Shown here: positions 34,964-44,158 of the stretch, one piece after another | Layout: every line of letters starts with the position of its first letter | Numbering within the stretch: position 1 is the first letter of the stretch | NCBI GenBank assembly: GCA_964538275.1 | Contig: CAZIFW010000008.1 | Span: 6,293-70,292, forward strand | Length of the DNA: 64,000 nt | From: CANIGN01 sp964538275 | Lineage (GTDB): Bacteria > Bdellovibrionota > UBA2428 | Reading direction: 5' to 3' | The notes under the pieces: model-generated | What the model was told of the DNA's origin: nothing | The model's input: only the letters and a program-made list of their open reading frames with translations | Databases searched by the model: none | Position numbers and translations under genes: made by a program

Positions 34964-35704
34964 TTAAATTAAACCCGCTTCTTTAAGTTGTTTAGCTGCC
35001 ACATTAGACCATCCACGATTGGCCGCAGGGCTTGCAGGGCTAGGGTGTAGAAGTGTGTGCTTTTGAGTCTCTGGAAAGAGGCGAACAAAAACTTTAGTCG
35101 CGTATCCTCCAATGCCTACTAAGGATTGAGGTTCGAATATGGGGACACATTTCAAAAGAAAGTCGTCGCAAAGTGTTTCAATTTTTTTTCTGCACTCTAA
35201 AGGTAATTTATCGGGAGTAACGTTAGCCCCTGTTGTGCTTAAGAAACCTAAAGGGCAGTAATTGAGAACAAAAAACTTTTTAAAGAAAGATTCGGGTTTA
35301 GGAAATTGAGATTGAAAAAAAGACCATAGGCGCGTGCCGCTGACTTCTGGTTTGGGGCAATCAAATCCTAGGATGGGACGCTTGGGGTGTTCTTTCTTGG
35401 GTTTGACCACTCCTGATGAAATATCAAGATAGTTTTTGACGTAAGTTATATCTCCAAATGGAATCCCTGTTTGCATCATCCCATTGGGACCTGGGTTCAT
35501 TCCTAAAAAAAGGGCATCTACCGACGGGTTTGCATATTCATCAATGTAAGAAAAAAAAGGAACACGGGCATAATCGAGAGGGTTATAAGCAAAAATTTCA
35601 GAGGGAAAGTTTTTGGATTGTATTACTTTTTCAAGCTTATCTGAAAGTTCAATGCTTGCAGATTTTAATGTCTTCACAAGGAGTTCTTTTTTCTTAAGTG
35701 ACAT
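34964..35704 (-). CDS. SMUG1-type single-strand-selective uracil-DNA glycosylase
   Basis: 246 aa. The uracil-DNA glycosylase motifs of the SMUG1 subfamily are clear: GMNPGPNGMMQTGIPFGD (68-85, with catalytic Asn70), EHPKRPILGFDC and EVSGTRLWSFF. FVLNYCPLGF and LHPSPASPAANRGW (219-232) form the second active-site loop. SMUG1 is best known from vertebrates, with scattered bacterial members. It removes uracil and oxidised pyrimidines from DNA. The neighbouring gene is proC, 2 bp upstream on the same strand. Confidence 0.9.
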   Translation of the reverse strand: MSLKKKELLVKTLKSASIELSDKLEKVIQSKNFPSEIFAYNPLDYARVPFFSYIDEYANPSVDALFLGMNPGPNGMMQTGIPFGDITYVKNYLDISSGVVKPKKEHPKRPILGFDCPKPEVSGTRLWSFFQSQFPKPESFFKKFFVLNYCPLGFLSTTGANVTPDKLPLECRKKIETLCDDFLLKCVPIFEPQSLVGIGGYATKVFVRLFPETQKHTLLHPSPASPAANRGWSNVAAKQLKEAGLI

Positions 35705-35706
35705 CT

Positions 35707-36510
35707 TTATTTTCCAAGTCCTTGTGCTTTAGTTTGGCAGCGCTCAAAAACTTCTAAAAGTTTTTTAGATATTTCTAGCTCTTCTAAGGCTGCAAGGCCT
35801 TCAGCAGTGCATCCTCCAGGTGTGGCAATTTGCTTTAGTATGGCGGGAACGTCTTTTTTCTTTTTGATAAGTTTAGCGGCGCCTTTGAACACGTTTAGGG
35901 TCCAGTCCATACCTTGTTCTTGTGGAAGTTTGTTAGAGATGATTTTAGATATTTCATTAAGGATCCAAATTGCAAAAGCAGGGTGGCTGGCTCCTAGTGC
36001 AGTGGCTGCAGCAAAATCTTTTTCATTCAGTACGCTGATCATACCAAAAGGCTTAAAGGCATTGAGTGCCCATTTGAGATGCGTGCTTTTGGCCTTGGGA
36101 CTTTTGTAAATCGAAGTGAGAGCTTCGCCCACTTGAAGGGAAGTGTTGGTCATTGCTACAATCGCGGCACAACCCATTTCACTTTCAATGCGACTAGGGG
36201 GAATGCCTGCCATGATAGAAACAATGAGAGAATTTTTTTTAATCTTGGCTTTAAGTTCTGTTTTTATTTCTGCCCATTGTTGGGGTTTTACCGCAACAAT
36301 GTAAATGTCACCCTCGGGCAGATTTTCTTTATTCTCTACGCAGCTTAATTGAAGTTTAGGGAATTCTTTTCGAAATGCCTTAAGCGATTTACGCGAGTTT
36401 AAATGAAGCGCAATATCTTTAGCGCTTAGGATTTTCTTTTGAATCCATTCTTTGAGAATGAGCGAGCCTAGATGGCCTGCTCCGATCATAACGATTTTGG
36501 ATTTAGCCAC
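35707..36510 (-). CDS. proC: pyrroline-5-carboxylate reductase
   Basis: 267 aa, the last step in proline synthesis. The N-terminal Rossmann fold has IVMIGAGHLGSLIL. IYIVAVKPQQW and LIVSIMAGIP follow. The C-terminal helical domain contains ALGASHPAF and TPGGCTAEGLAALE, the P5CR signature. It uses NAD(P)H in the cytoplasm. It is in the same direction as the SMUG1 gene and ends 2 bp before it starts. Confidence 0.9.
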   Translation of the reverse strand: MAKSKIVMIGAGHLGSLILKEWIQKKILSAKDIALHLNSRKSLKAFRKEFPKLQLSCVENKENLPEGDIYIVAVKPQQWAEIKTELKAKIKKNSLIVSIMAGIPPSRIESEMGCAAIVAMTNTSLQVGEALTSIYKSPKAKSTHLKWALNAFKPFGMISVLNEKDFAAATALGASHPAFAIWILNEISKIISNKLPQEQGMDWTLNVFKGAAKLIKKKKDVPAILKQIATPGGCTAEGLAALEELEISKKLLEVFERCQTKAQGLGK

Positions 36511-36531
36511 GCTTTGAACTTTATAGGCCGC

Positions 36532-36972
36532 TTATTCTACGTATTCAAGGATGGCACCTACGAGGCTACTTAAAAGGTCGCGAAGTTCAGTGCTTTCAAG
36601 TTCAAGCTCATAAACACTCACGCCTTTAGTTGTTTCTATAGGATGCTCCAAAAATGTTTTGTAGCCTTTGGGAAAAGATTTGCAAGCTTGCAGACGCGCA
36701 ATTAATCCCTGTGGCAAAGGTAAGATGCCTTTGATGGGAGTATTTGCCGCGTGAAGCTCACAAACGGTTTGATCATTGTATTTAGCAGCACAGACCCAGC
36801 CAATTTCCTTGCCTTTCCATTCCCAGGAAAGTTCAATTCCACCTGCGGCTCTCAACGACTGCAACGCAGAATCCACGATCTTGAATTCTTTGGGAGAGAG
36901 CATTCCCCTTAATGTACTGCTGGAGGGTTTGATTGCTGCTTTTTTCAACGGATGAATAGCAGTCACTTGCAT
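36532..36972 (-). CDS. conserved-looking protein of unknown function
   Basis: 146 aa from the ATG at 36972 (MQVTAIHPL); an upstream ATG at 37005 would overlap the start of the divergent methyltransferase gene. It is soluble, with two Cys in the middle (VCAAKYNDQTVCELH) and an acidic C-terminus. The order (SLRAAGGIELSWEWKGKEIG and onward) suggests a small alpha/beta fold. No family can be firmly named. Confidence 0.65.
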   Translation of the reverse strand: MQVTAIHPLKKAAIKPSSSTLRGMLSPKEFKIVDSALQSLRAAGGIELSWEWKGKEIGWVCAAKYNDQTVCELHAANTPIKGILPLPQGLIARLQACKSFPKGYKTFLEHPIETTKGVSVYELELESTELRDLLSSLVGAILEYVE

Positions 36973-37003
36973 AGTCTCTATTGGTCTCAGAGCGCGGCAA
37001 GTC

Positions 37004-38101
37004 ATGCAATCAAAAACCTCTTACATATACAATTTAGGTTTGGCGAAAGAAATTTTAATTTGGTGTAAACTTGAGCGTGTGATAGCGCGCAAAAACGATC
37101 CACAACAGCTATGGTCGCATAAGAGAGCCTTGTGCCGAGAGATCTTAGGCGAAGACACATTGCTTAGAGAAGCCACACCCGATTTATCCGAAGATCGCAC
37201 TCGTTTTGATTTGATGCTTTACAGAGGACGACTAGGTGTGCGCGGACCTAAAAAGAGTGATGATGATTGGGATTTTGATTTTAGTGAAAACTTCGAAGTT
37301 CACTCGCTCAATATTAATCTGCGAACAGCTATTGAAGAGTTTCAAGATAATATTTCATGGATTGCGCCTTATTTTGAAAGTGCACAAGTACGTTTTCGAT
37401 TTGATGGCAAAGGAACTTATGGAATTTGGATTGATAGCAAACGAGAGCTATTGGAAAAATTTTCTAAAAGCGAAGAGTGTTGTTCTTTGCATAAAGATTT
37501 TTATATTGAGTTGGGCCAAAACTTTTCTTTTCTTCCGCCCCGTCCACATTGTTGGTTGCCAAGCTTTAGTTGTCAGAACGAAGAGCTTGCAGTGCAAAGC
37601 TATATCTCTAGTTTTTCTCAACCAGGCCCCGAAGCTAATCGTGCACTCGTAGCTTGCGGACAAGAATTGTTGGAAGATCTCGATATCAAAAGTTGGGTCG
37701 AAGTTGGGGCTGGTTACGGAAACTTAACGGCTGCTTATGCAAGTTTATTGGGCTCTCCTACTTGGATACTTGAGCGTGAGTCGCGAGAGACACGTCTTTT
37801 TGAATTAAATAAAAAATTTTTTCCTGAGGCTAAGTTTTATACTCAAGGAGTGGAAACATTCTCACAAACTCAGAATGTAGACTTGTTGCTTGCAGACCCA
37901 CCAAGAAGTGGTTTTGCTGAGTTTTTTAAGAAGGACTGTGTTCAGGCAAAATACATTTTGCTTTATAACTGTGACTTAAGAGGCTTGATTAAAGATGCAG
38001 ACGCCCTTCGCGAGCATTATTCTCTAAGAAAATGGTCTTTGGCAGACGTTTTCTCTGGAACTCCTTATGCGGAAGCGATTAGTCTCTGGGTAAGAAAATA
38101 G
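37004..38101 (+). CDS. TrmA/RlmD-like RNA methyltransferase, divergent
   Basis: 365 aa, class I SAM-dependent. VEVGAGYGNLTAAYA is motif I, and LLLADPPRSGF is the DPPR-x-G motif of the m5U family. YILLYNCDLRG keeps the Cys at the position of the catalytic nucleophile, and FSGTPYAEAISLW keeps the Glu of the final motif. There is no TRAM domain and no 4Fe-4S Cys cluster. RNA methylation is likely; the target and chemistry are uncertain. It lies 9 bp before an RlmL-like methyltransferase. Confidence 0.72.
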   Translation: MQSKTSYIYNLGLAKEILIWCKLERVIARKNDPQQLWSHKRALCREILGEDTLLREATPDLSEDRTRFDLMLYRGRLGVRGPKKSDDDWDFDFSENFEVHSLNINLRTAIEEFQDNISWIAPYFESAQVRFRFDGKGTYGIWIDSKRELLEKFSKSEECCSLHKDFYIELGQNFSFLPPRPHCWLPSFSCQNEELAVQSYISSFSQPGPEANRALVACGQELLEDLDIKSWVEVGAGYGNLTAAYASLLGSPTWILERESRETRLFELNKKFFPEAKFYTQGVETFSQTQNVDLLLADPPRSGFAEFFKKDCVQAKYILLYNCDLRGLIKDADALREHYSLRKWSLADVFSGTPYAEAISLWVRK

Positions 38102-38110
38102 CTCTCGCAA

Positions 38111-39259
38111 ATGAAATTTATAATCACCACCTCACCCGGCCTTGAAGAAGAAAATGCAAAAGAAATTCTAGAACTCACAGGAGTGCTCCCAGAAATAAAA
38201 CCTGGAGGTATTTTAGAAATTAATGCAGGAATGCCCGAGGTTTACAGAATTCTATGCGGAAGCTTTTTAAGTAGCCGAGTACTTATGCCTTTGGCTGAGT
38301 TTCATGCATGGGAAAAAGAAGTGCTCTACTTAGAAACTAAAAAAATTCCTTGGGAGACACTGATTGCTGAAAACGAAACCTTTGTATGTGATGTGCACGG
38401 TCGGCCAGATGATTGTGATTATTCTGCAGCTCAAGGTTTGTTAAAAATTAAAGATGCCATTGTGGATCGTATTCGCGAAAAGCGCGGAAATCGACCAAAT
38501 GTTGAAAAGGAAAATCCTACTCACCAAATAGAAATGTTTTTTTGGAAAGGCAAGGTTGAGCTGTCTATTGATCTTTCCGGTGAACCCTTACATCGAAGAG
38601 CTTATCGAAAATTACATGGTGCCGCTCCTTTAAGGGAATCACGTGCGGCTGCTATGTTGCGCATGGCAGGTTTGCTCACAAAACCTTACGAATATTTTAT
38701 TGATCCATTTTGTGGGACAGGAACTTTGCCCATTGAAGCCGCAATGATGCTTAGAAAAATTCCTCCAGCGAATAAACGTTATATACCCAAAAAGTTTTTT
38801 ATCCCCAATTACGGTCAAGATTATTTGAAGACTTTAACTGAGCTGCGAAGTTCAATGCTCGAAGAGTGTCCTACTAAAATTTTAGCTTCAGATATTGATT
38901 CTAGCGTTATACCAAGGGCACGTCGTGCAGCTGAAAATGCAGGTGTTGGAAAAGACATTCAATTTGAAGTGATGGACTTTGAAGAAATTAACTTTAAGGT
39001 AAACGCCTCAATGCTGCTTGTTTCGAATCCACCTTATGGAGAACGCCTAGAGGATGAATACGAGGCGAGAGAAAACTTAAGAAAGTTAGGCCGTAAGCTC
39101 AAATTCGAAAGTGATGTGGAAAAACTTGTTTTATTGGTTCCCAAAAACATGGAAACAGCTGTGGGATTTAAACCCAGTAAAAAATCGCATTGGAAAGCAG
39201 GACCTTTGGATCTTGTAGCCGCCACTTATGAACTTTGGAAGGGTTCAAAGCACTCTTAA
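38111..39259 (+). CDS. THUMP-domain 23S rRNA m2G methyltransferase, RlmL N-terminal type
   Basis: 382 aa. A THUMP domain fills the first half (to about residue 165). The Rossmann-type methyltransferase domain begins REEPLHRRAYRKL-like (GEPLHRRAYRKLHGAAPLRE). It includes FIDPFCGTGTLPIEAAMM (motif I) and VSNPPYGERLEDEYE (NPPY motif for N-methylation). The length fits single-domain YpsC/RlmL proteins, not E. coli RlmKL. It methylates an exocyclic amino group of guanine in 23S rRNA by homology. Confidence 0.85.
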   Translation: MKFIITTSPGLEEENAKEILELTGVLPEIKPGGILEINAGMPEVYRILCGSFLSSRVLMPLAEFHAWEKEVLYLETKKIPWETLIAENETFVCDVHGRPDDCDYSAAQGLLKIKDAIVDRIREKRGNRPNVEKENPTHQIEMFFWKGKVELSIDLSGEPLHRRAYRKLHGAAPLRESRAAAMLRMAGLLTKPYEYFIDPFCGTGTLPIEAAMMLRKIPPANKRYIPKKFFIPNYGQDYLKTLTELRSSMLEECPTKILASDIDSSVIPRARRAAENAGVGKDIQFEVMDFEEINFKVNASMLLVSNPPYGERLEDEYEARENLRKLGRKLKFESDVEKLVLLVPKNMETAVGFKPSKKSHWKAGPLDLVAATYELWKGSKHS

Positions 39260-39260
39260 T

Positions 39261-41258
39261 TTACTTTCGTACTGAACGCATCCCTGCTGTACACCAAGCT
39301 TCACTTGCACCCGCAGCGCCTTTAGCTGTTTTAGGTCTGTAAATCCAAAGTTGTTGCGTTCCATATTTTGTTCGATAGCAAAGTCCAATAGCAGATGGGT
39401 TTGTTGAGGTTTTGGGAATTCGAGTGGGGTGTTCTTTGTTGATCGGTGAGGGTAAGTTTTCACATTCGTAGGAAACTTTTGCTGTCGTCATACAAGATAT
39501 TTCGTGAGTCGTGCTGCTTACGGAAGAAGGAAGTGGGTCGTTTCGTGAAGAAACAAGAACGTCAGCTGTTGGAGGAGCGTAGCTGATACCACCTGAGCAG
39601 TCACTGTGTACGGCGTTGTTTGAACGATAGAGCCAGCGCCAACCACCATTTTGAAATTCACATTTATAGGTGTAGCCCGTGCAGCTTCTAGTGAGCATAT
39701 TGTAACTTCCTGTAGTTTGCATACATGTTGCAGGAGCGCTGCCTTCTGGAATGGTTTGAGAGAAACTTGCAGTCAAAAGCATTGAGTCGTCTTCTGGAAT
39801 ATCTTCGTCTTTTGCGACGCAGTCTGGCTCTCCATTGATCTGGATGCCTCTTAAGTAATGGCCCTCTTCACAGCGCATTGGGAGTCTTAAAGAGCCGATA
39901 GGTACAACAACATCGTTTCCGGGGTTTGTGGTATTAGTGTTTGTCGTGTTTTCGTTATTGATCGAGGCGAGCGTTCTGCAGATAGGACTTGAGTCTTTAT
40001 TTAGACCCACCATCACATGGCCTGTGGTGCAACTTTCGCCTGAGATACTAATATCTTTACACTTAGGAGTTCCATCCTCAAGCATACCAACAATCACTTC
40101 GCCATCTGGACACTCGCTCGAAATGGGCGCGGCTAAACATTCAAATTTGTCGCCATCATATCCGATAGATTCTTTGGCTTTGCAACTCGGAACAGCTTTA
40201 CAAATGGGTGTTGCAACGTTGTTGCTAACGTTTGATCCCACTTGTACTTGTCCTGATCCACACTGTGCACTTAGAGAAGTACAAACTTTTTCGCCTGTAC
40301 CTGCGGCATAACCTAAAAAGGCTTGTCCAGCAGAACAGGGGCTTTCAGCGGTACAAATAAGTTGGTTGGCAGAAGAAGCGAGCATGACCCTACTGGTAGC
40401 ATCACAAGTAGGAGCACTCTGACAAACTGGTTGGCCGCTTGAATCAACTCCAAGAGAGATTTGGTTGGAATTACATTGCTGAGTTGGGTTAACGCAATTG
40501 GGAGTGCCGTTAGCAAGGTACCCTAATTTGATCGTGCCCGTAGGGCATCTTCTGAGTGTGCTCGAAACTTTTCTCCATTCTGTACCAATGTCCACACTGA
40601 TGTATTGTGCTTTCATGGGGCCTAATCCTTTGTTGATAGACATTGCTGCTAAGTTTCGTTCAATTTTTAAAACAAATTTTATGAGACCCGGATTTGCATT
40701 GGCAACGGGGTTGGATCTCATCATATAACCTGTAGATATAAGTGGGCACGTTGTGGATGCGTTTGGCCCGCTACACGGGCGTCCTTCAACGTCGAGATAT
40801 AATTTTCCGTTTGCATCATCAGTGCCTGCAATTTTTTCACCCATCAAATCTACTAGAGGCACACTAGATATGTGTAGGTTTTCGCCTGCCATCTTTTGAA
40901 GTTCTGGGTCGCTAACTGTAATTACATTTGGACATTTAAAGAGTGAGCTCGCATTGCTTGCATCTGGAATACAAGCTGCAAATATTCCATCCGTCGGAAT
41001 GGCACTTCTAAGTGTGTTGAGCCAGTCAGAGGGGTCACGAGAGATCGCGTTGAATTTATTTCTGTGTTCAATGACAGTACCCGATAAACGAGATCGTTTG
41101 CTGAGATTTGAAACTTGTTGGCTGAGTCCATTGATTAAGAAGGCTGCAAGTCCCACGGCAGCGAGTGCCATAATGACTTCGGCAAGGGCAAAACCTTTTA
41201 GGACTTGTTTTGAAGATGAGGAATAGCCCCGACTTGGTCTCATATCTCTATTTTCCAT
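39261..41258 (-). CDS. large type IV prepilin-like protein with Cys-rich repeats
   Basis: 665 aa. The N-terminus has a leader and the prepilin peptidase site KG/FALAEVIMALAAVGLAA: Gly22 before Phe23, with Glu27 at position +5. After an alpha/beta pilin-like section, nine repeats follow (about residues 238-480), each with two Cys about 17 residues apart and a C-x-x-G-x-x-x-x-G-x-x-x-x-G-x-P-x-C pattern. Cys pairs are at 238/255, 262/279, 285/302, 308/326, 333/353, 359/374, 383/400, 410/427 and 463/480. A C-terminal domain with further Cys follows. Most pilins are 120-200 aa, so this is probably a minor pilin or adhesin at a pilus tip or secretion pseudopilus. Confidence 0.85.
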   Translation of the reverse strand: MENRDMRPSRGYSSSSKQVLKGFALAEVIMALAAVGLAAFLINGLSQQVSNLSKRSRLSGTVIEHRNKFNAISRDPSDWLNTLRSAIPTDGIFAACIPDASNASSLFKCPNVITVSDPELQKMAGENLHISSVPLVDLMGEKIAGTDDANGKLYLDVEGRPCSGPNASTTCPLISTGYMMRSNPVANANPGLIKFVLKIERNLAAMSINKGLGPMKAQYISVDIGTEWRKVSSTLRRCPTGTIKLGYLANGTPNCVNPTQQCNSNQISLGVDSSGQPVCQSAPTCDATSRVMLASSANQLICTAESPCSAGQAFLGYAAGTGEKVCTSLSAQCGSGQVQVGSNVSNNVATPICKAVPSCKAKESIGYDGDKFECLAAPISSECPDGEVIVGMLEDGTPKCKDISISGESCTTGHVMVGLNKDSSPICRTLASINNENTTNTNTTNPGNDVVVPIGSLRLPMRCEEGHYLRGIQINGEPDCVAKDEDIPEDDSMLLTASFSQTIPEGSAPATCMQTTGSYNMLTRSCTGYTYKCEFQNGGWRWLYRSNNAVHSDCSGGISYAPPTADVLVSSRNDPLPSSVSSTTHEISCMTTAKVSYECENLPSPINKEHPTRIPKTSTNPSAIGLCYRTKYGTQQLWIYRPKTAKGAAGASEAWCTAGMRSVRK

Positions 41259-41350
41259 CTAGTTTTGGGAAAGCGTGTGAAGTTATTGTTTTCCGGAACA
41301 CTTTTGTATGAGATTTACATCAATATTCACAATAATTTAACTTATTCTTA

Positions 41351-41392
41351 TTGATAATTTCATAATGTAATCTTGATACTGTTCCGCGGAAC
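41351..41392 (+). promoter_or_regulatory. putative promoter with palindromic operator
   Basis: A TTGATA hexamer (41351-41356), an 18-bp spacer and GATACT (41375-41380) form a weak sigma-70-type promoter. The perfect 12-bp palindrome GTTCCGCGGAAC (41381-41392) follows directly, where RNA polymerase would start. A related TTCCGGAA palindrome lies at 41291-41298, nearer the divergent prepilin gene. A dimeric regulator site for both genes is plausible, not proven. Confidence 0.45.
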
Positions 41393-41456
41393 TCCTTGTG
41401 GATTGACGCTGCTTGTTAATAAGATTTAAAAACACTTCATCGGAGGTCCTCATTCT

Positions 41457-42374
41457 ATGAAAAAAATGTTCCATATTCTTTCACTTTCTTTAGCTTTTGC
41501 AGCAACTTTAAACGCTTCACCTACTCAAGAGGATGCGCTTAAAGCTGTAAAAGAAAACATTTCAAAATATTTTAAAGATACTGAAGGTCGTTGTTTTGTG
41601 ATTCAAAACGTACAGACTGAGTCTGTGCCTGTGCTCAATAAATGGGCGCAAAAAATTATCGCATTTTATGACAAAGCTGTTGCTGCAAACTATAACCTTG
41701 CAGATTCTACAATTCTAACACCAAGCAAAGAAGTTTTAGAAAAACTCGAAGCTGAAGGTCGTCAACTAGAATACGAATACTTGGGAAAAGTGGGTCACCA
41801 CTGGTTTAAGTCTGCAGCGTTTGAAAACTTGGCCCTAGAAGAAATTGCGGAAGAACAAAGTATCTTGCGTTGTTCACTTGAGATTAAACGTGCCATGGCT
41901 CTTGTGGCTCCAACGGTTCTTGCAAAAGATGCTGAAGGCGAATATTTGCCCGAAGCTTATTTCAAATTAACTCATAATGGAGTTGAGCAAGAACGTTTGC
42001 GCAACAATGCCACTCAATATGCAGCAATCGCAGTAGATTACTGGTTTGGCGAAGCGGGCATTGAAGAAATCCTGGGTGTTGGTGCTGCTCGTGCTGAAAG
42101 TGTGAGTGGATTCTTTAAAGATGTTTGGCAAACAGGCGTTGTGCGTGCTCTTCGCTATAAAAAAGAAAATTCAAGCTACGGCTTGTCTTGGTTTGAAGGA
42201 AACGTTGCTCGTGCGAATGCAGATTTCGAAGCCGCAGTTCACTTTGAAAATGAACAGGGCAATAACCCCTTCACGGATCTTGAGCAAGATGCGCCTTCTG
42301 CAGCTTACTTAAAAAATGCTGAAGAATTGCTCAAGGCAGGTAAGGATTACCTAGCGGCAGCTTCTGCCCAGTAG
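41457..42374 (+). CDS. exported protein of unknown function
   Basis: 305 aa with a signal peptide (MFHILSLSLAFAATLNAS) and a strong GGAGG Shine-Dalgarno sequence. Two Cys lie in the mature part (GRCFVI, ILRCSLE). It is mostly helical, with many Ala, Glu and Lys. No domain is recognised. It is divergent from the prepilin gene across a 198-bp region containing palindromic sites. Confidence 0.75.
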   Translation: MKKMFHILSLSLAFAATLNASPTQEDALKAVKENISKYFKDTEGRCFVIQNVQTESVPVLNKWAQKIIAFYDKAVAANYNLADSTILTPSKEVLEKLEAEGRQLEYEYLGKVGHHWFKSAAFENLALEEIAEEQSILRCSLEIKRAMALVAPTVLAKDAEGEYLPEAYFKLTHNGVEQERLRNNATQYAAIAVDYWFGEAGIEEILGVGAARAESVSGFFKDVWQTGVVRALRYKKENSSYGLSWFEGNVARANADFEAAVHFENEQGNNPFTDLEQDAPSAAYLKNAEELLKAGKDYLAAASAQ

Positions 42375-42403
42375 TTCTAGCCCGTAGTTAATGAAATCAA
42401 AAA

Positions 42404-43966
42404 CTAAGTCGCATCTTCTAGGTCTTTAGGGATTTCAAGACGCGCAAAGAGACGGGGAACTTCGCCCAGTGCGGAGTTCTCTGCAAGTTTAAAGCTATAG
42501 TCCTTAAGCTCAACTCTCTTGTTTGAATCTATACCAAGGGCCGTGCGCAGTTTGGCACATGACTCAGGAACAAGAGGTTCCATTAAAATACTGATCTTGT
42601 AGAGCGCTTCAGCCGCCACATTGAGAACAGTTCCTAATCGTTCTTTTTTTCCTTCTTTAGCAAGTGTCCAAGGTGCCGTGAGGTTAATGTAGCGATCGCA
42701 CTCGCGAACAGCATCCATTATGAGTTTAATTCCGATATGCAGTCTGTATTGATCGAATTCTGCAAAAGCCCGCTCAGGTAACCCATCAAAGACTGCAAGG
42801 AGTTCTTTGTCTGCGGCTTCTAATGTAGATCGCGGTGGAAGTTTTCCTTCGAAGTTTTTATGGGCCAGAGTGAGTGTACGCGAAGTGAGGTTGCCCAGTC
42901 CGTTGGCGAGGTCGCTGTTAACTTTTGCGATGAAAGTTTCGATGGTCATGGAGGCATCCACTCCGAAGGACATGTCGCTCAGTAAATAATAGCGCATGGG
43001 ATCTATGCCAAATTGTTTTGCAAAGTTCATGGGTTCAACAACGTTGCCAAGGCTCTTGCTCATTTTTTGGCCTTTAACGAGCCAATAACCGTGCACTATG
43101 AGCTTTTTGGGTGCGGGTAGGTCTAGGGCCCAGAGCATGGTGGGCCAATAGATAGCGTGCGTTTTAAGGATGTCCTTTGCCAATGTGTGAGACGTCTCTT
43201 TCCAAAGCGGAAGCTCATCAATGCTTTCTGCTCCCGTGTAACCAAGTCCACCAAGGTAAGAGAGTAGGGCATCGAACCAAACATAGGTTACAAATTTGTT
43301 GTCGAAAGGAAGTTCTATGCCCCATGTGAGTCTTTCTTTGGAGCGAGAGATGTTGAGGTCCTCTAGGGGTTCGCTCAACATGGAGAGAACTTCATTGCGA
43401 AAGTGCTCAGGCTGAATGACGTCGATGTTTTTCTTGTAGTGCTCAACAAGGCGCTCTTGGTACTTCGACATACGGAAGAAGTAGTTAGGTTCTTTTCTAA
43501 TTTCTGGTTTTGTTAGGTGGTCGGGGCATAGTCCCTCGGGAGTAAGTTCGCTCTCTTTTCGATAGCGTTCGCATCCTAAGCAATAGAGTCCCTCGTACTC
43601 CGCAAAATAAATCTCGCCTTTGTCATAGAGGCGTTGGAGTGCTTTTTGAACAAGCTCATAGTGTTTGGGATCACTTGTCCTATAGAAACAGTCGGGGGTG
43701 AGGTGAAGTTCTTTCCACGCATCTCGAAAGTACTGGCTGTACTCATCACAGTGTTCCCTAGGGGTTTTCCCCGTTTTCGCAGCTGTTTGAGCCATTTTCT
43801 CTCCGTGTTCATCGGTTCCTGTGATGAACCACGTGTGTTTTCCTCTCAATTTATCAAGTCGAACCATGAAGTCGGCAAGGATAGTTGTATAGGTGTGTCC
43901 AAGGTGCGGACGCGCATTACAGTAGTAAATAGGTGTTGTGAGGGCCTTGTCTGCCTCGATCTTCAT
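42404..43966 (-). CDS. metG: methionyl-tRNA synthetase
   Basis: Class I aminoacyl-tRNA synthetase. TTPIYYCNARPHLGHTYTT holds the HIGH motif as HLGH, and GQKMSKSLGN the KMSKS motif. FITGTDEHGEK and LYCLGCERYRKESEL (one zinc knuckle, with CPDHL) show a single-metal type. I place the start at 43966 (MKIEADKALTTPIYY, 520 aa); the ATGs at 43999 and 44071 are in frame but add a non-conserved extension. There is no C-terminal dimerisation domain. Confidence 0.96.
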   Translation of the reverse strand: MKIEADKALTTPIYYCNARPHLGHTYTTILADFMVRLDKLRGKHTWFITGTDEHGEKMAQTAAKTGKTPREHCDEYSQYFRDAWKELHLTPDCFYRTSDPKHYELVQKALQRLYDKGEIYFAEYEGLYCLGCERYRKESELTPEGLCPDHLTKPEIRKEPNYFFRMSKYQERLVEHYKKNIDVIQPEHFRNEVLSMLSEPLEDLNISRSKERLTWGIELPFDNKFVTYVWFDALLSYLGGLGYTGAESIDELPLWKETSHTLAKDILKTHAIYWPTMLWALDLPAPKKLIVHGYWLVKGQKMSKSLGNVVEPMNFAKQFGIDPMRYYLLSDMSFGVDASMTIETFIAKVNSDLANGLGNLTSRTLTLAHKNFEGKLPPRSTLEAADKELLAVFDGLPERAFAEFDQYRLHIGIKLIMDAVRECDRYINLTAPWTLAKEGKKERLGTVLNVAAEALYKISILMEPLVPESCAKLRTALGIDSNKRVELKDYSFKLAENSALGEVPRLFARLEIPKDLEDAT

Positions 43967-44158
43967 AGTGCAAACGCTACTCTGCTTTTGTATTTCCATC
44001 GAGTACTCTGTGGCGCCGCACGCAATTTTCAGAGTGAAAAAAACAACTATTTTTTCTTGCCCCCCTTGCATCTGAGTGAAAAGGCTTTAAAACCAGAAGG
44101 GAAGAGTGATTTTCAATTTTTTAAAAAAGTTGAGATTACAGAAGGAGTAATTAGAAAA

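Noticed and set aside
43634..44158. Extended N-terminus of the SWIB protein reaching into metG
   Set aside because: Lies antisense to conserved metG sequence; the ATG at 44159 with AAGGAG is far better.
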